A stretch of DNA of 61,894 nt from Bryobacterales bacterium (lineage in GTDB: Bacteria > Acidobacteriota > Terriglobia > Bryobacterales > Bryobacteraceae), in NCBI GenBank assembly GCA_020847045.1, contig JADLCT010000005.1, positions 1-61,894 on the forward strand, in the 5' to 3' direction. The translations under genes were made by a program, and so were the position numbers. The notes below the pieces were generated by a model. It saw nothing but the letters and a program-made list of their open reading frames with translations, was not told the DNA's origin and searched no databases. Numbering within the stretch: position 1 is the stretch's first letter; every line of letters begins with the position of its first letter. Shown piece after piece: positions 17,470 to 26,567 of this stretch.

Positions 17470-18387
17470 TTATCCCCGTGCGCCGGTGGAGACGAAGGTT
17501 TTCGAGATGTGGTCGTGCCAGGTTAGCGACTCTTCATCGGCAAGGGCCCAGATCAGGCCCAACCCGGCGGCGAGAAAGCTCAGCGCCCCGGCGAATAGCC
17601 GCGCCATTCGCTGCTCGCGCGTCGGCTTCTGGCCATCGAAGTTCAACACGCGGACCGAAGACCAGCGCATGCCCGGCGAGTCGGTGTCCAATAAGACCCA
17701 CAGCATCTTGTACGCAAAGCCGACGCACAGCGCCGCCGAGAGAACGACGGGCAGCGTCTCCAGCGTCAGCAGGTCACCGGCCTGCGTGAACACCAGAGGC
17801 AGCAGTAAAAGGCAGAGCGCAATCGTCATCATGCTGAAATCGAGAAAGGCCGCGATGGCCCTGTGCTCCGGCAAGGCCACCGGAGCCGAGCACCAGCGCT
17901 CCGGCTGATGCGCCGGAATCACCCTCGGCGCGATCTCTGCGGTCTGGAAACCGAACGGCACCTGCTGGGATGACACTGCCGGGTCCGGCTTCGCGCGCCG
18001 TCCCGGATCGGGTTGAGTATCGCGTTGCTGGCCTCGCCGCCGTTCTTCGCCCGGAGGCACGTACCCGGCCATGGAAACGATCTTCGCCGACAGCACCCGC
18101 GAACGGTTCGTCTGGGACGCTGGAATCGCCCCGCGCATCTCCGCCGCCGCGAATAAACCAGGCTGGTAGGGCCCGGTCCGCACCACCTCTTCCGGACGGG
18201 GGCGTGCTTCGGGAGGGCGGGGAGGCGCAGGCGCCGGAGCCGTCTCGGGCGCCGGTTCAGCCGAACCCCGGGCCACCGGATACACCGCAGGCGCCGGACG
18301 CGCCGTCCCGGACTCCAGCCGCCGTCCGCACCGGAGGCAGCGATGGTCCCCTTCCGAATTCTGTGCCTGGCAATAACGGCAGGTCAT
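17470..18387 (-). CDS. Zinc-ribbon / RDD-domain membrane protein
   Basis: 305 residues. An N-terminal zinc ribbon (CRYCQ...CLRCG, residues 3-20) is followed by about 140 residues of proline/alanine/arginine-rich linker. A C-terminal RDD domain has about three hydrophobic segments (starting RAIAAFLDFSMM; the family Arg and two Asp are recognisable). RDD proteins are poorly understood inner-membrane proteins, some acting in transport. The start at 18387 (ATGACCTGC) has GGAAGGA directly upstream; an ATG at 18402 is an alternative. It is divergent from lptD. Confidence 0.8.
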   Translation of the reverse strand: MTCRYCQAQNSEGDHRCLRCGRRLESGTARPAPAVYPVARGSAEPAPETAPAPAPPRPPEARPRPEEVVRTGPYQPGLFAAAEMRGAIPASQTNRSRVLSAKIVSMAGYVPPGEERRRGQQRDTQPDPGRRAKPDPAVSSQQVPFGFQTAEIAPRVIPAHQPERWCSAPVALPEHRAIAAFLDFSMMTIALCLLLLPLVFTQAGDLLTLETLPVVLSAALCVGFAYKMLWVLLDTDSPGMRWSSVRVLNFDGQKPTREQRMARLFAGALSFLAAGLGLIWALADEESLTWHDHISKTFVSTGARG

Positions 18388-18484
18388 TATCCTTCCATCC
18401 ATATCCCGGAAACGCAACTCCGGGGTTCACACGTCACAGCCGGTTGTTTGGGCCGACAAACTTACGCCATACTAAGGGTTCAGT

Positions 18485-18514
18485 TTGACACTCCCCAAAA
18501 AAGTACCTGAAAAT
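18485..18514 (+). promoter_or_regulatory. Candidate promoter for lptD
   Basis: A perfect TTGACA (18485-18490) is followed after 18 bases by GAAAAT (18509-18514, 4 of 6 matches). It lies in the divergent gap to the zinc-ribbon/RDD gene and about 30 bases before the preferred lptD start. The lptD reading frame can be extended to a TTG that is the first three bases of this -35 box, which argues against that start. Confidence 0.4.
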
Positions 18515-18544
18515 ACCCTGACTACACTTCGTAACATATTTCGA

Positions 18545-20944
18545 GTGTCATGTCACGTTTCTTTTCGCATCCTCTTGATTTGGAACATGGTTGCGGTTCT
18601 AGTACCACAGGTAGTACAGGAACCGGGGGCCGATCCGGTACAATCGTTAGGCGCCGGCCCGGCCGGGCTCCCCTCCACAGGCCTCCTGGTGGCTGGAGAG
18701 CCGCCAGTGGTGCAGGCGGCGGCTCCTTCTGCCGTAATCAGAGTGCCCCGGATCGTCACTCTTTCTCCCCAGGAAATCAACGTTGTCGCCGTAACCCAGG
18801 CCAGCGAGGGCCCATGGGTGCGCCTGCGGGGCGCGGCTGCGGTCGAAACGGTAGACACCTTACTCCGGGCCGACGAAATCGACTATAACCAGGAGACTGG
18901 AGACGTCGAGGCGCGCGGCAACGCCTACTTCGAGAATTTTGAGCGCGAGGAGCGCCTCGAAGCCGACCGCATCGAGTACAACCTCCGCGAAGAGCGCGGC
19001 AAATTTTACGGCGTCCGTGGCTCCACGCCAGCCAAAGTGGAGCTACGCCCCGGCCTGCTCCGCACCGCCAACCCGTTCGTGTTCCGGGGCCAATGGGCGG
19101 AGCGGCTCGGCCGCCGCTACATTCTGCACAACGGTTTCATCACCAACTGCAAGCTGCCCAACCCGTGGTGGGTCCTGCGTGGCAAGCGTTTTGACATTAT
19201 CCCGGGCGAGCGCGCCATTGCCAGCCGCCCGGTGTTCCGGCTCAAAGGAATTCCGCTGTTCTACCTGCCATATTTCTACAAGTCGCTCGAGGACCAGCCG
19301 CGCAAGAGCGGCTTTCTGATGCCCAACATCGGCACCAGCTCACGCCGGGGCAAGATGGTTGGTTTGGGGTACTTCTGGGCGATCAACCGCTCCTACGACG
19401 TCACCTACCGCTCCCAATACTTCACGCAACGCGGCTTTGCGCACCACGTGGACCTGCGCGGAAAGCCCATGCAGAAGGCGGACTTCAACCTGATCCTCTA
19501 CGGCGTGCAGGACAAGGGACGCAAGCAATCCGACGGCACGCGCGTCAAGGAGGGCGGTTACCTGTTGACGTTCAATGGCCGGGCGGAACTGCCCAAGGGC
19601 TTCTTCGCGCGCGGCGAGGTGAACTACCTCAGCTCCTTCCTCTTCCGCCAGTCCTTCACCGAGAGCTTCAACGAGGCCGTCTTCAGCGAGGTCCACTCGC
19701 GGGGCTTTGTCCGCAAGGACTGGTCCGGCTACAGTCTTACGGCGCGGTTCGAGCGCAGCGAAAACTACCAGGGCCAGAAGCTGGACGACCGCATCTCCAT
19801 CCGCCACCTGCCCCAGGTGGAGTTTCGCCAGAGAGACCGCGAGATTTTCCGGGGCGTCCCCATCTGGTTCTCCTTCGAGTCGGTGGCCGGGTTGCTGCGC
19901 CGCAGCCAGCCGCTGTTCCAGACGCGGCAGTTCGTGGAGCGGGCCGATTTCGCGCCCCGCGTCATGGGCGCGCTGCGCTGGAAGGACATCTCGCTGCTGC
20001 CCTACGCCGGGATTCGCGAAACTCACTACGGCTCCTCGTTCCAGCAGCGTCCCAGCGTCGCGCTGGGCACGCTCGACATCACCGGCCAGGGTCTGCTGCG
20101 CAGCTCACAGGAGTACGGCGCCGAGTTGATTCTGCCCGCGCTCGAACGCGTGTTTGCCGCCCCGAAGTGGCTGGGCGGCGAGAAGCTGAAGCACGTCATC
20201 GAGGCCCGTGGCGGCTACCGGCGCGTACGCGGCATCGGCGACTTCGACCGCTACATCCGTTTCGATGAAACCGAGCTGCTCTCCAATACCGAGGAGATCG
20301 ACTACTCGCTCTCCAATCGCGTCTATGTCAAACAGAGCGGCGTCGTGCGCGAACTGTTGAGCTGGCAGCTCTGGCAGAAGCGGTATCTCGACCCCACGTT
20401 CGGCGGCGCCATCGAGCCCGGCGTCCGCAACACCCTGCTCACACAAACCGCCATGACCGGCTTCGCCTTCCTGGACGGCGCGCGCAAATACTCGCCCGTG
20501 GTCAGTTCGCTGCAGGTGAACCCGACGCGCCTGATCGGAGTGGAGTGGCGCAGTGACTACGATACGATTCGCCGGCGCGTGATCAACTCCTCGCTCCAGG
20601 CCAACATCCGCACGCAGTCGTTCTTCATCTCCGCCGGGCACAATCATGTGCGCAGTTCGCCCGTGCTGTCGTCTTCGTCGAACCAGTTCATCGGGCTGCT
20701 CGGCGTGGGACGCTCCGACCTGCGCGGCTGGAGCGCCGGTTTCAGCGCCGTGTACGACTTCCGCGTCGCCAAGCTCACCTACAATACGACGCAAGTCAGC
20801 TACAACTCGGATTGCTGCGGGATCAGCTTCCAGTTCCGGCGTTTCGATGTCGGCCCGCGCAAGGAAAACCAGTGGCGGGCGGCGTTCGCCATCTCGAACA
20901 TCGGCAGCTTCGGCACGCTCAAGCGCCAGGAACGCCTGTTCTGA
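18545..20944 (+). CDS. lptD: LPS-assembly outer-membrane protein LptD
   Basis: 799 residues from the preferred GTG at 18545, which gives a signal peptide (MSCHVSFRILLIWNMVAVL). In-frame TTG at 18485 and ATG at 18587 are alternatives. The N-terminal OstA/LptA-like beta-jellyroll (about 90-170) shows LRADEIDYN, EARGNAYF and LEADRIEYN. Then comes the LptD beta-barrel, starting with the typical GIPLFYLPYFYKS and KSGFLMPNIGTSSRRG. It inserts LPS into the outer leaflet with LptE, which is not seen here. The last 26 bases overlap the 3' end of the converging flavoprotein gene. Confidence 0.92.
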   Translation: MSCHVSFRILLIWNMVAVLVPQVVQEPGADPVQSLGAGPAGLPSTGLLVAGEPPVVQAAAPSAVIRVPRIVTLSPQEINVVAVTQASEGPWVRLRGAAAVETVDTLLRADEIDYNQETGDVEARGNAYFENFEREERLEADRIEYNLREERGKFYGVRGSTPAKVELRPGLLRTANPFVFRGQWAERLGRRYILHNGFITNCKLPNPWWVLRGKRFDIIPGERAIASRPVFRLKGIPLFYLPYFYKSLEDQPRKSGFLMPNIGTSSRRGKMVGLGYFWAINRSYDVTYRSQYFTQRGFAHHVDLRGKPMQKADFNLILYGVQDKGRKQSDGTRVKEGGYLLTFNGRAELPKGFFARGEVNYLSSFLFRQSFTESFNEAVFSEVHSRGFVRKDWSGYSLTARFERSENYQGQKLDDRISIRHLPQVEFRQRDREIFRGVPIWFSFESVAGLLRRSQPLFQTRQFVERADFAPRVMGALRWKDISLLPYAGIRETHYGSSFQQRPSVALGTLDITGQGLLRSSQEYGAELILPALERVFAAPKWLGGEKLKHVIEARGGYRRVRGIGDFDRYIRFDETELLSNTEEIDYSLSNRVYVKQSGVVRELLSWQLWQKRYLDPTFGGAIEPGVRNTLLTQTAMTGFAFLDGARKYSPVVSSLQVNPTRLIGVEWRSDYDTIRRRVINSSLQANIRTQSFFISAGHNHVRSSPVLSSSSNQFIGLLGVGRSDLRGWSAGFSAVYDFRVAKLTYNTTQVSYNSDCCGISFQFRRFDVGPRKENQWRAAFAISNIGSFGTLKRQERLF

Positions 20945-22436
20945 AGGGCTGGCGGTCCACCCGTTCCGGCACCGCCGGTTGCGAGGCGTCCATGGCCCGC
21001 AAGTCCTCCTCGCTCACCATTCGCCCCTCTTCGAGGTACTCCTCATCGACATTGGTCTCCCACAGATCGTAGTGGGCGCCCAGTACGTTCCGCGCCGCGA
21101 ACACGCCGGTCAGCATCGAGTGATCCTGGTTGTTATAGCGGTGCATGCCGTTGCGCCCGATCAATTGCAGCCCCGGCGTTTCCGCGGCGAACCGCCGGAC
21201 CAGCGCCAAGCCGTCCTTGTAGTGTCCGTCGTAGACCGGGTACGCCTTCGGCATGCGCACCACTGCGCCGCCCCGCACGGCGCGCCGCGAGGCCAGCCCC
21301 AACTGCTCCAACTCGCGCGAGGCCAGACCAATGAGAGCGTCATCGGGAGTGTTCCAGAACGCATCGCCCTGCTGGCAGAAGTACTCCAGCCCCAGGCAGG
21401 ACTTGCCCGCCTCGGGCACCATCTCCGGACTCCAGTTCTTGAAGTTCTGAATCCGCCCCACGCGCACGCCCGCGTCATGCACATAGATCCAGTTGTCCGG
21501 GAACAGGTCCGCCGCCTCCAGAAACAGAGCCACGGTAACAAAGTCCCGGTACCGGAAACTGTCCGCGGCCGGGCGCAGCCACTCCGGGGCCGCTGGCCGC
21601 AGCGCGCGCACGAGCCCTTGCACGGGCATCGAGCTGATCACATGCGTGGCGGGGAACCAGCCCGCTTCGGTCTCCACGCCGCGCACACCCTCACCGTTCC
21701 ACTCAATCGCCTTCACTCCGGCCCGGAAGACGACAGGCGAGCCGCCAGCCTCCAGGATTCCGTGCAGGCGCTCCCACATCATGCCTGGCCCTTTGCGCGG
21801 ATAGAGGAACGAGGTGATCAGCGTCTTGATCTCCTCCGGCTTGCCTTTGCGCGGCGACACGGCGTTCTTCACCAGACTGGCCAGCGACAGTCCCTTGATT
21901 CTCTGCGCGGCCCAGTCCGCGCCAATTTCCTTGCAACTCATGCCCCACACCTTCTCGGTGTAGGTTTGGAAGAAAATCTCAAACAGGCGGCGCCCGAACC
22001 GGTTCGTGATCCACGTTTCCAGGTCCGCTTCCGGCCGCAGCGGCAGCAGCCGGGCCTTCAGAAAACTGAGGCCGCACCGTATGCTCTCGCCCAGGCCCAG
22101 TTTCCGCAGCGCCTCGGCGGGCCGCAAGGGATAGTCGAGAAACCGTCCCTGGTAGTAGATTCTGGACTGCCTCGGCCTGGTCAACAAATCGTCGCCCAAT
22201 ACCTCGCGCCAGATCCGTTCCACCAGCGACACCTTGGTGTAGAAGCGGTGTCCTCCAATGTCGAACAGATAGCCCTGGTGCGAAACCGTGCGCGAGATGC
22301 CGCCCACCACCTCGTCTTGCTCGACGATGGTGCAGCGCACGCCATAACGCAACAGCTCATACGCCGCGGTCAGGCCCGCCGGCCCCGCGCCGATAATCAC
22401 CACGCGCGGTTCCCGCGCCGGTTTCTCAAGCGCCAT
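20919..22436 (-). CDS. FAD-dependent oxidoreductase, UDP-galactopyranose-mutase-like
   Basis: 505 residues. The N-terminal Rossmann fold has VVIIGAGPAGLTAAYEL, the FAD-ribose Glu in IVEQDEVVGG, then DIGGHRFYTK, a motif of UDP-galactopyranose mutase-like and protoporphyrinogen-oxidase-like flavoproteins. The middle TYTEKVWGMSCKEIGADW also matches that group. Members act on nucleotide sugars or modify cell-surface glycans; substrate unassigned. The ATG at 22436 is used; upstream in-frame codons begin with TTG and add nothing. Its last codons overlap lptD on the opposite strand. A role in envelope glycan synthesis is plausible next to lptD but inferred. Confidence 0.85.
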   Translation of the reverse strand: MALEKPAREPRVVIIGAGPAGLTAAYELLRYGVRCTIVEQDEVVGGISRTVSHQGYLFDIGGHRFYTKVSLVERIWREVLGDDLLTRPRQSRIYYQGRFLDYPLRPAEALRKLGLGESIRCGLSFLKARLLPLRPEADLETWITNRFGRRLFEIFFQTYTEKVWGMSCKEIGADWAAQRIKGLSLASLVKNAVSPRKGKPEEIKTLITSFLYPRKGPGMMWERLHGILEAGGSPVVFRAGVKAIEWNGEGVRGVETEAGWFPATHVISSMPVQGLVRALRPAAPEWLRPAADSFRYRDFVTVALFLEAADLFPDNWIYVHDAGVRVGRIQNFKNWSPEMVPEAGKSCLGLEYFCQQGDAFWNTPDDALIGLASRELEQLGLASRRAVRGGAVVRMPKAYPVYDGHYKDGLALVRRFAAETPGLQLIGRNGMHRYNNQDHSMLTGVFAARNVLGAHYDLWETNVDEEYLEEGRMVSEEDLRAMDASQPAVPERVDRQPFRTGVPGA

Positions 22437-22508
22437 TCGATTCAAAAGAGTATCGTATCCGTTCCAGCAGTAGTTGCCTGTGCGGGCGTGCCGGCCGCTG
22501 CTGGTTGC

Positions 22509-23765
22509 CTATACCTTCTCCGGCACCACATACGGTTTCCGGTAGTCGCGCGTCAACATCCGGTTGGCTTCGGCGTCGCCGCTGAACTGCATCCGGGACT
22601 CGTCGAACCTGAGTTTCCGTCCCACGCGGTAGCTGATGTTTCCCAGATGGCAATACGCCGTGGAGATCGCCGTCTCCTCGATTTCGGCGCGTAGCAACCG
22701 CGGGTCGCGCGCCCGCACCGCCGCCGCGAAATTTCCGAAGTGGCTCTCGTTTGCCGGGTACTGCGTCTCGGGCTCCAATTCCTTGCTCCGGCCCATGCGC
22801 ACGCGGAAACGGCCGTCGGCGTCGATGTGCATGTGGCCTTTGGTTCCGAAGAAATCCCATGACATCGGCTCGGTTGTGTACAGTCCGCGCAACTGCCCCA
22901 CCATCATCGCTCCGTCGCTGAAGGTCCATGTAACATTTTGCGTGTTCGGCGTCTGCGCCTGGTCTTTGTATCCGAAGCGTCCGCCGGTGGACTCCACCGT
23001 CACCGGCATCCGCTTTTTCATGCCCCACCGCAGAACGTCGATCATGTGGATGCCGTTGTTGCCCAACTCGCCGTTTCCAAAGTCCCAGAACCAGTGCCAG
23101 TTGTAGTGCACCAGGTTCTCGTGATACGGCTGCATGGGGGCAGGCCCCACCCACAGGTCCCAGTTCAGCCACCCTGGCGGCTCCTTCACGGGTTTGAAGC
23201 CGATGGAATCGCGGTTGCCGGGAAAGGTGAAGTTCCCCTGGTAGACCTCGCCGATGCCGCCGCCATGAATCACCTCGATCGCCTTCCGGAACCTTCCGTA
23301 CCAGCGGCGCTGGGTGCCTCCGGCGGCGACACGCTTGTACTTCCGCGCTGTCTCCACCAGCTTCGTGCCCTCCCACACGTTATGCGACACGGGCTTTTCG
23401 ACATAAACATCCTTGCCCGCCTGCATGGCCCAGATGGCCGTCAGCGTGTGCCAGTGGTTGGTGGTCGCAATGGTGACCGCGTCGATCTCCTTATCGTCGA
23501 AGATCCGCCGCATGTCGGCGTCAATCCTTGGCTTCTTGCCCGTGCGTTTGTAAATCTCTCCGGCGGCGGTTTCCGTCCGGTTGCCATCGGGGTCCACCAG
23601 CGCGGCCACCTCGATGTTGGCCTCCGGGGCCATCTCGCGAATATGGGCTGAGCCGCGCGAGCCCACGCCAATCACCGCCACGCGCAAGCGGTCGCTCGCT
23701 TGCGCCCACCCCTGGGAGGCGGCCGCCGTTGCCGCCGATACGAGAAAACTCCGCCGTTTCACCAT
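22509..23765 (-). CDS. Exported Gfo/Idh/MocA-family oxidoreductase
   Basis: 418 residues. The N-terminus [17 protein letters not shown] is a Tat-like signal with an RR pair, so the protein is likely folded with its nucleotide before export. The Rossmann fold [14 protein letters not shown] binds NAD(P), and the catalytic-lysine motif of the family reads YVEKPVSHN. The GFO_IDH_MocA C-terminal region includes [14 protein letters not shown]. Related exported enzymes act as glycosyl hydrolases or oxidoreductases on sugars with bound NAD. The ATG at 23765 is chosen for the signal; 72 bases separate it from the upstream DapA-like gene on the same strand. Confidence 0.9.
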   Translation of the reverse strand: MVKRRSFLVSAATAAASQGWAQASDRLRVAVIGVGSRGSAHIREMAPEANIEVAALVDPDGNRTETAAGEIYKRTGKKPRIDADMRRIFDDKEIDAVTIATTNHWHTLTAIWAMQAGKDVYVEKPVSHNVWEGTKLVETARKYKRVAAGGTQRRWYGRFRKAIEVIHGGGIGEVYQGNFTFPGNRDSIGFKPVKEPPGWLNWDLWVGPAPMQPYHENLVHYNWHWFWDFGNGELGNNGIHMIDVLRWGMKKRMPVTVESTGGRFGYKDQAQTPNTQNVTWTFSDGAMMVGQLRGLYTTEPMSWDFFGTKGHMHIDADGRFRVRMGRSKELEPETQYPANESHFGNFAAAVRARDPRLLRAEIEETAISTAYCHLGNISYRVGRKLRFDESRMQFSGDAEANRMLTRDYRKPYVVPEKV

Positions 23766-23837
23766 AAGAGCCACCAGTGTACCGCGACAGCATGCGCCTC
23801 CCAACGCCGTAAGGTGACCCGTGCGCGCGCCTCGCGC

Positions 23838-24827
23838 TCACACGCGGAAGTGCGGCTTCAGCATCTCCATGATGCGGTCGAGTTCGTGAAGATCGGCGGC
23901 ATCCATCGTGAAGCGGCGCGTGCGGCGCATGACGGTGTTCTTGAAGATGCCGCGGCGGCGGAGAATCTCCTTCTGCAGAACAAAGGTGGTGCGGCGTTCG
24001 AGCACCGCCGAGAGCAGGAACTTTTCAAACAGTGTGAGCGATTCCTGTTTTTTCCCGGCGTGGAACAGGTCCCAGATCTCGGTTTGGATGTCGGCGAAAC
24101 CCGCGCCGGCCATGGTGCCGCCCGAGCCGCGCTCCATCTCCTGGTACAGGTACATGGCGCCGCCGCCCGTGGAGGGGATGAGCGGCCGTTTGCGCTCCTT
24201 CACCACGCGGGTGACGTCTTGGGGCACGTCGCCGGCCTCGAGCTTCAAAATCCGCAAGGAGGGGATGCGGCCGGCCATGCGCAGAAGGAAGTCGGTGGAC
24301 ATGCCGGCGTTGGAGACCTGAATGCACATCGGCAGCTTCGAGACCGAGGCGACCGAGGTGAAGTAGTCGGCCAGGATCTCGTTGTCGCCCGTGCCGTCGG
24401 TGGGTCCGAGGACGTGCAGGCCGTCGGCGCCGATCTTTTCGGCGTGGCGGGCATAGTCCATGGCCTCGAACTTGTTGGCCCCGTGCACGCCGATGAGGAC
24501 AGTGGTGCGGCCTTTGGCTTCCTTGACGACGGCCTCGGAGTGGCGCATGCGCTCGGTGTAGGAGAGTGAGTTGGTTTCGCCCGCGCCGGCGGGCCATACG
24601 ACGCCCTGAACGCGGCCGCGGGCGAGGAAGTCGGTCTCCTTGCGCAGCGACTCCTCATCGAGGGAGAGGTCGTCGTGGAAGGGCGTCTGCATGATGACGA
24701 AAATGCCCTCCCAGGCGCGTTTGGTGGAGGGCTGCGGGGCGGCGGCCAAGGCAGAGGCCAGCGGGGCGGCGGCCGAAACCGCGGCGGCGCCGCGAAGGAA
24801 ACCCCTGCGGTCAAATGAACGGGTCAT
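23838..24827 (-). CDS. Exported dihydrodipicolinate synthase-family protein
   Basis: 329 residues with a twin-arginine-type signal (DRRGFLRGAAAVSAAA, cleavage near ALAAA). The body is a DHDPS/NAL-type TIM barrel: the Schiff-base Lys is retained in LKLEAGD. The Thr-Thr pair of the GTTGE motif reads GAGE here, and the Tyr of YNxP reads CIQVSN, so it is not the lysine-pathway enzyme. Acidobacteria and Planctomycetes encode many such exported DapA-like aldolases of unknown substrate. Possibly co-transcribed with the Gfo/Idh gene downstream. Confidence 0.85.
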   Translation of the reverse strand: MTRSFDRRGFLRGAAAVSAAAPLASALAAAPQPSTKRAWEGIFVIMQTPFHDDLSLDEESLRKETDFLARGRVQGVVWPAGAGETNSLSYTERMRHSEAVVKEAKGRTTVLIGVHGANKFEAMDYARHAEKIGADGLHVLGPTDGTGDNEILADYFTSVASVSKLPMCIQVSNAGMSTDFLLRMAGRIPSLRILKLEAGDVPQDVTRVVKERKRPLIPSTGGGAMYLYQEMERGSGGTMAGAGFADIQTEIWDLFHAGKKQESLTLFEKFLLSAVLERRTTFVLQKEILRRRGIFKNTVMRRTRRFTMDAADLHELDRIMEMLKPHFRV

Positions 24828-24898
24828 GGAGAATCTTTACCACAAATGAGGTGGCCGCGGAGCGCGCGGCGGCGCACGGCTGCGGGCGCGCAGGCGGC

Positions 24899-24904
24899 TA
24901 CAAT
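24899..24904 (+). promoter_or_regulatory. Candidate -10 element of nadE
   Basis: TACAAT ends 13 bases before the nadE ATG, with no acceptable -35 at 16-18 bases. If used, the 5' UTR would be only about 6 bases. Confidence 0.3.
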
Positions 24905-24917
24905 AGTGGTTTCCCGC

Positions 24918-26567
24918 ATGAAAATCGCCCTGGCGCAGATCAATACGACAGTGGGAGACCTGTCGAAAAATGTCGGCCTGATTCTGGAGACGGCGCGGCG
25001 CGCCGCCGCCGGCGGTGCGGAGGTGGCCGTGTTTCCCGAGCTGGCGATCACGGGCTATCCGCCGCGGGACCTGCTGGAAAAGCCGAGCTTTCTCGAACGG
25101 GCGCAGGAGGAGCTGTCGCGTCTGACGGCGGGAACGCGCGGGCTGGCCCTGGACGTGATCGTGGGCACGATCGGGCCCTCGATCGACGATACCGGAAAGC
25201 GCGTGACCAACCGCGCCGTGGTGATCCGCAACGGCGAGATCGTGTTTGTCCAGATCAAGCGGCTGCTGCCCACCTACGACGTGTTCGATGAAGGCCGCTA
25301 CTTCGACGAGGGGCCGGCGCAGGCGCTGACGACGCTGCAAGGCAAGCCAACGGGGCTCATCGTGTGCGAGGACGCCTGGAACGACAAGCAGTTCTGGGAG
25401 CGGCGCCTCTACGAAGCCGACCCGGTGGAGGATCTGACGCGCGCCGGAGCGCAGGTTCTGATTTCAATTAATGCCTCGCCTTACCACATGGGCAAGCGGG
25501 AGCAACGGCGCGAGATTTTCTCGACGGCCGCCAAGCGCCACAATACGCCGTTCGTCTACGTGAACATGGTGGGCGGCAACGATCAGCTCGTGTTCGACGG
25601 GTCGAGCTTTGTGATGGACGCCGAGGGCCGCGAAATCGCCACCGCGAAGAGCTTCAGCGAGGACCTGGTGTTCGTGGATCTCGACGCGGGCGTGGGAGAC
25701 CGGCACGCGAACCTGGCGGTGGAAACCGAGGCCGTCTATGAGGCGCTTGTGCTGGGCACGCGCGACTACCTGCGCAAGTGCGGTTTCAAGCGAGTGCTGA
25801 TCGGGCTTTCGGGCGGCATTGATTCCTCGATTGTGGCCTGCATCGCCGTGGACGCGGTGGGCCGTGAGAATGTGACCGGGTTCGGCATGCCGGGTCCGTA
25901 TTCGAGCGGCCATTCGGTGGACGACGCCCGGACGATGGCCGAACGGCTGGGCATACGGTTCGAACTGGTGCCCATAAAGGAGGAGTACGAGGCGTTTCTA
26001 CGGACGCTCGATCCGGTGTTCGGCGACGTGCCGCGTGATGTGACCGAGGAGAACCTGCAGGCGCGGCTGCGCGGCGTGACGCTGATGGCGGCCTCCAACA
26101 AATGGGGCGCGCTGGTGCTGACGACGGGCAACAAGAGCGAACTGGCGGTGGGCTACTGCACGTTGTACGGCGACATGTGCGGCGGACTGGCCGTGATCAG
26201 CGACGTGCCCAAGACGCTGGTGTACGAGATTTCGCGTGTGGCCAACAAGCGGCACAACAACGCGATTCCGGAAAACGTGTTCATCAAGCCGCCTTCAGCC
26301 GAGCTGCGGCCGGACCAGAAGGACACCGACTCGCTGCCGCCTTACGAGGTGCTGGACGCGATCCTGCGCGACTATGTGGAGGAGTGCCGCACGCCGCGCG
26401 AGATCGCCGGGAGGCGCGGTTTGCCGCTGGAACTGGTGCGCGACATCATCAACAAGGTGGACCGCAATGAGTACAAGCGGCAGCAGGCGGCGCCGGGGTT
26501 GAAGGTGACGACAAAAGCGTTTGGCATGGGACGGCGGTTTCCCATCGCGCAGAGGTTCTCCGAATGA
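24918..26567 (+). CDS. nadE: NAD+ synthetase, glutamine-hydrolysing type
   Basis: 549 residues in two domains. The nitrilase-type glutaminase domain (1-270) has its catalytic triad in FPELAITGYPP (Glu ~41), QIKRLLPTYDVFDE (Lys ~113) and LIVCEDAWN (Cys ~149). The C-terminal adenylating NAD synthetase domain has the P-loop LSGGIDSS near 297. It makes NAD+ from deamido-NAD+ with ATP and Gln. The ATG at 24918 matches the conserved MKIALAQINTTVGD start; the in-frame extension to 24846 is not family-like. The stop overlaps the next start as ATGA. Confidence 0.95.
   Translation: MKIALAQINTTVGDLSKNVGLILETARRAAAGGAEVAVFPELAITGYPPRDLLEKPSFLERAQEELSRLTAGTRGLALDVIVGTIGPSIDDTGKRVTNRAVVIRNGEIVFVQIKRLLPTYDVFDEGRYFDEGPAQALTTLQGKPTGLIVCEDAWNDKQFWERRLYEADPVEDLTRAGAQVLISINASPYHMGKREQRREIFSTAAKRHNTPFVYVNMVGGNDQLVFDGSSFVMDAEGREIATAKSFSEDLVFVDLDAGVGDRHANLAVETEAVYEALVLGTRDYLRKCGFKRVLIGLSGGIDSSIVACIAVDAVGRENVTGFGMPGPYSSGHSVDDARTMAERLGIRFELVPIKEEYEAFLRTLDPVFGDVPRDVTEENLQARLRGVTLMAASNKWGALVLTTGNKSELAVGYCTLYGDMCGGLAVISDVPKTLVYEISRVANKRHNNAIPENVFIKPPSAELRPDQKDTDSLPPYEVLDAILRDYVEECRTPREIAGRRGLPLELVRDIINKVDRNEYKRQQAAPGLKVTTKAFGMGRRFPIAQRFSE

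Noticed and set aside
20646..22694. 682-codon plus-strand open frame across lptD and the flavoprotein gene
   Set aside because: It runs through the end of lptD in another frame and opposite the flavoprotein; no motif and no ribosome-binding site.
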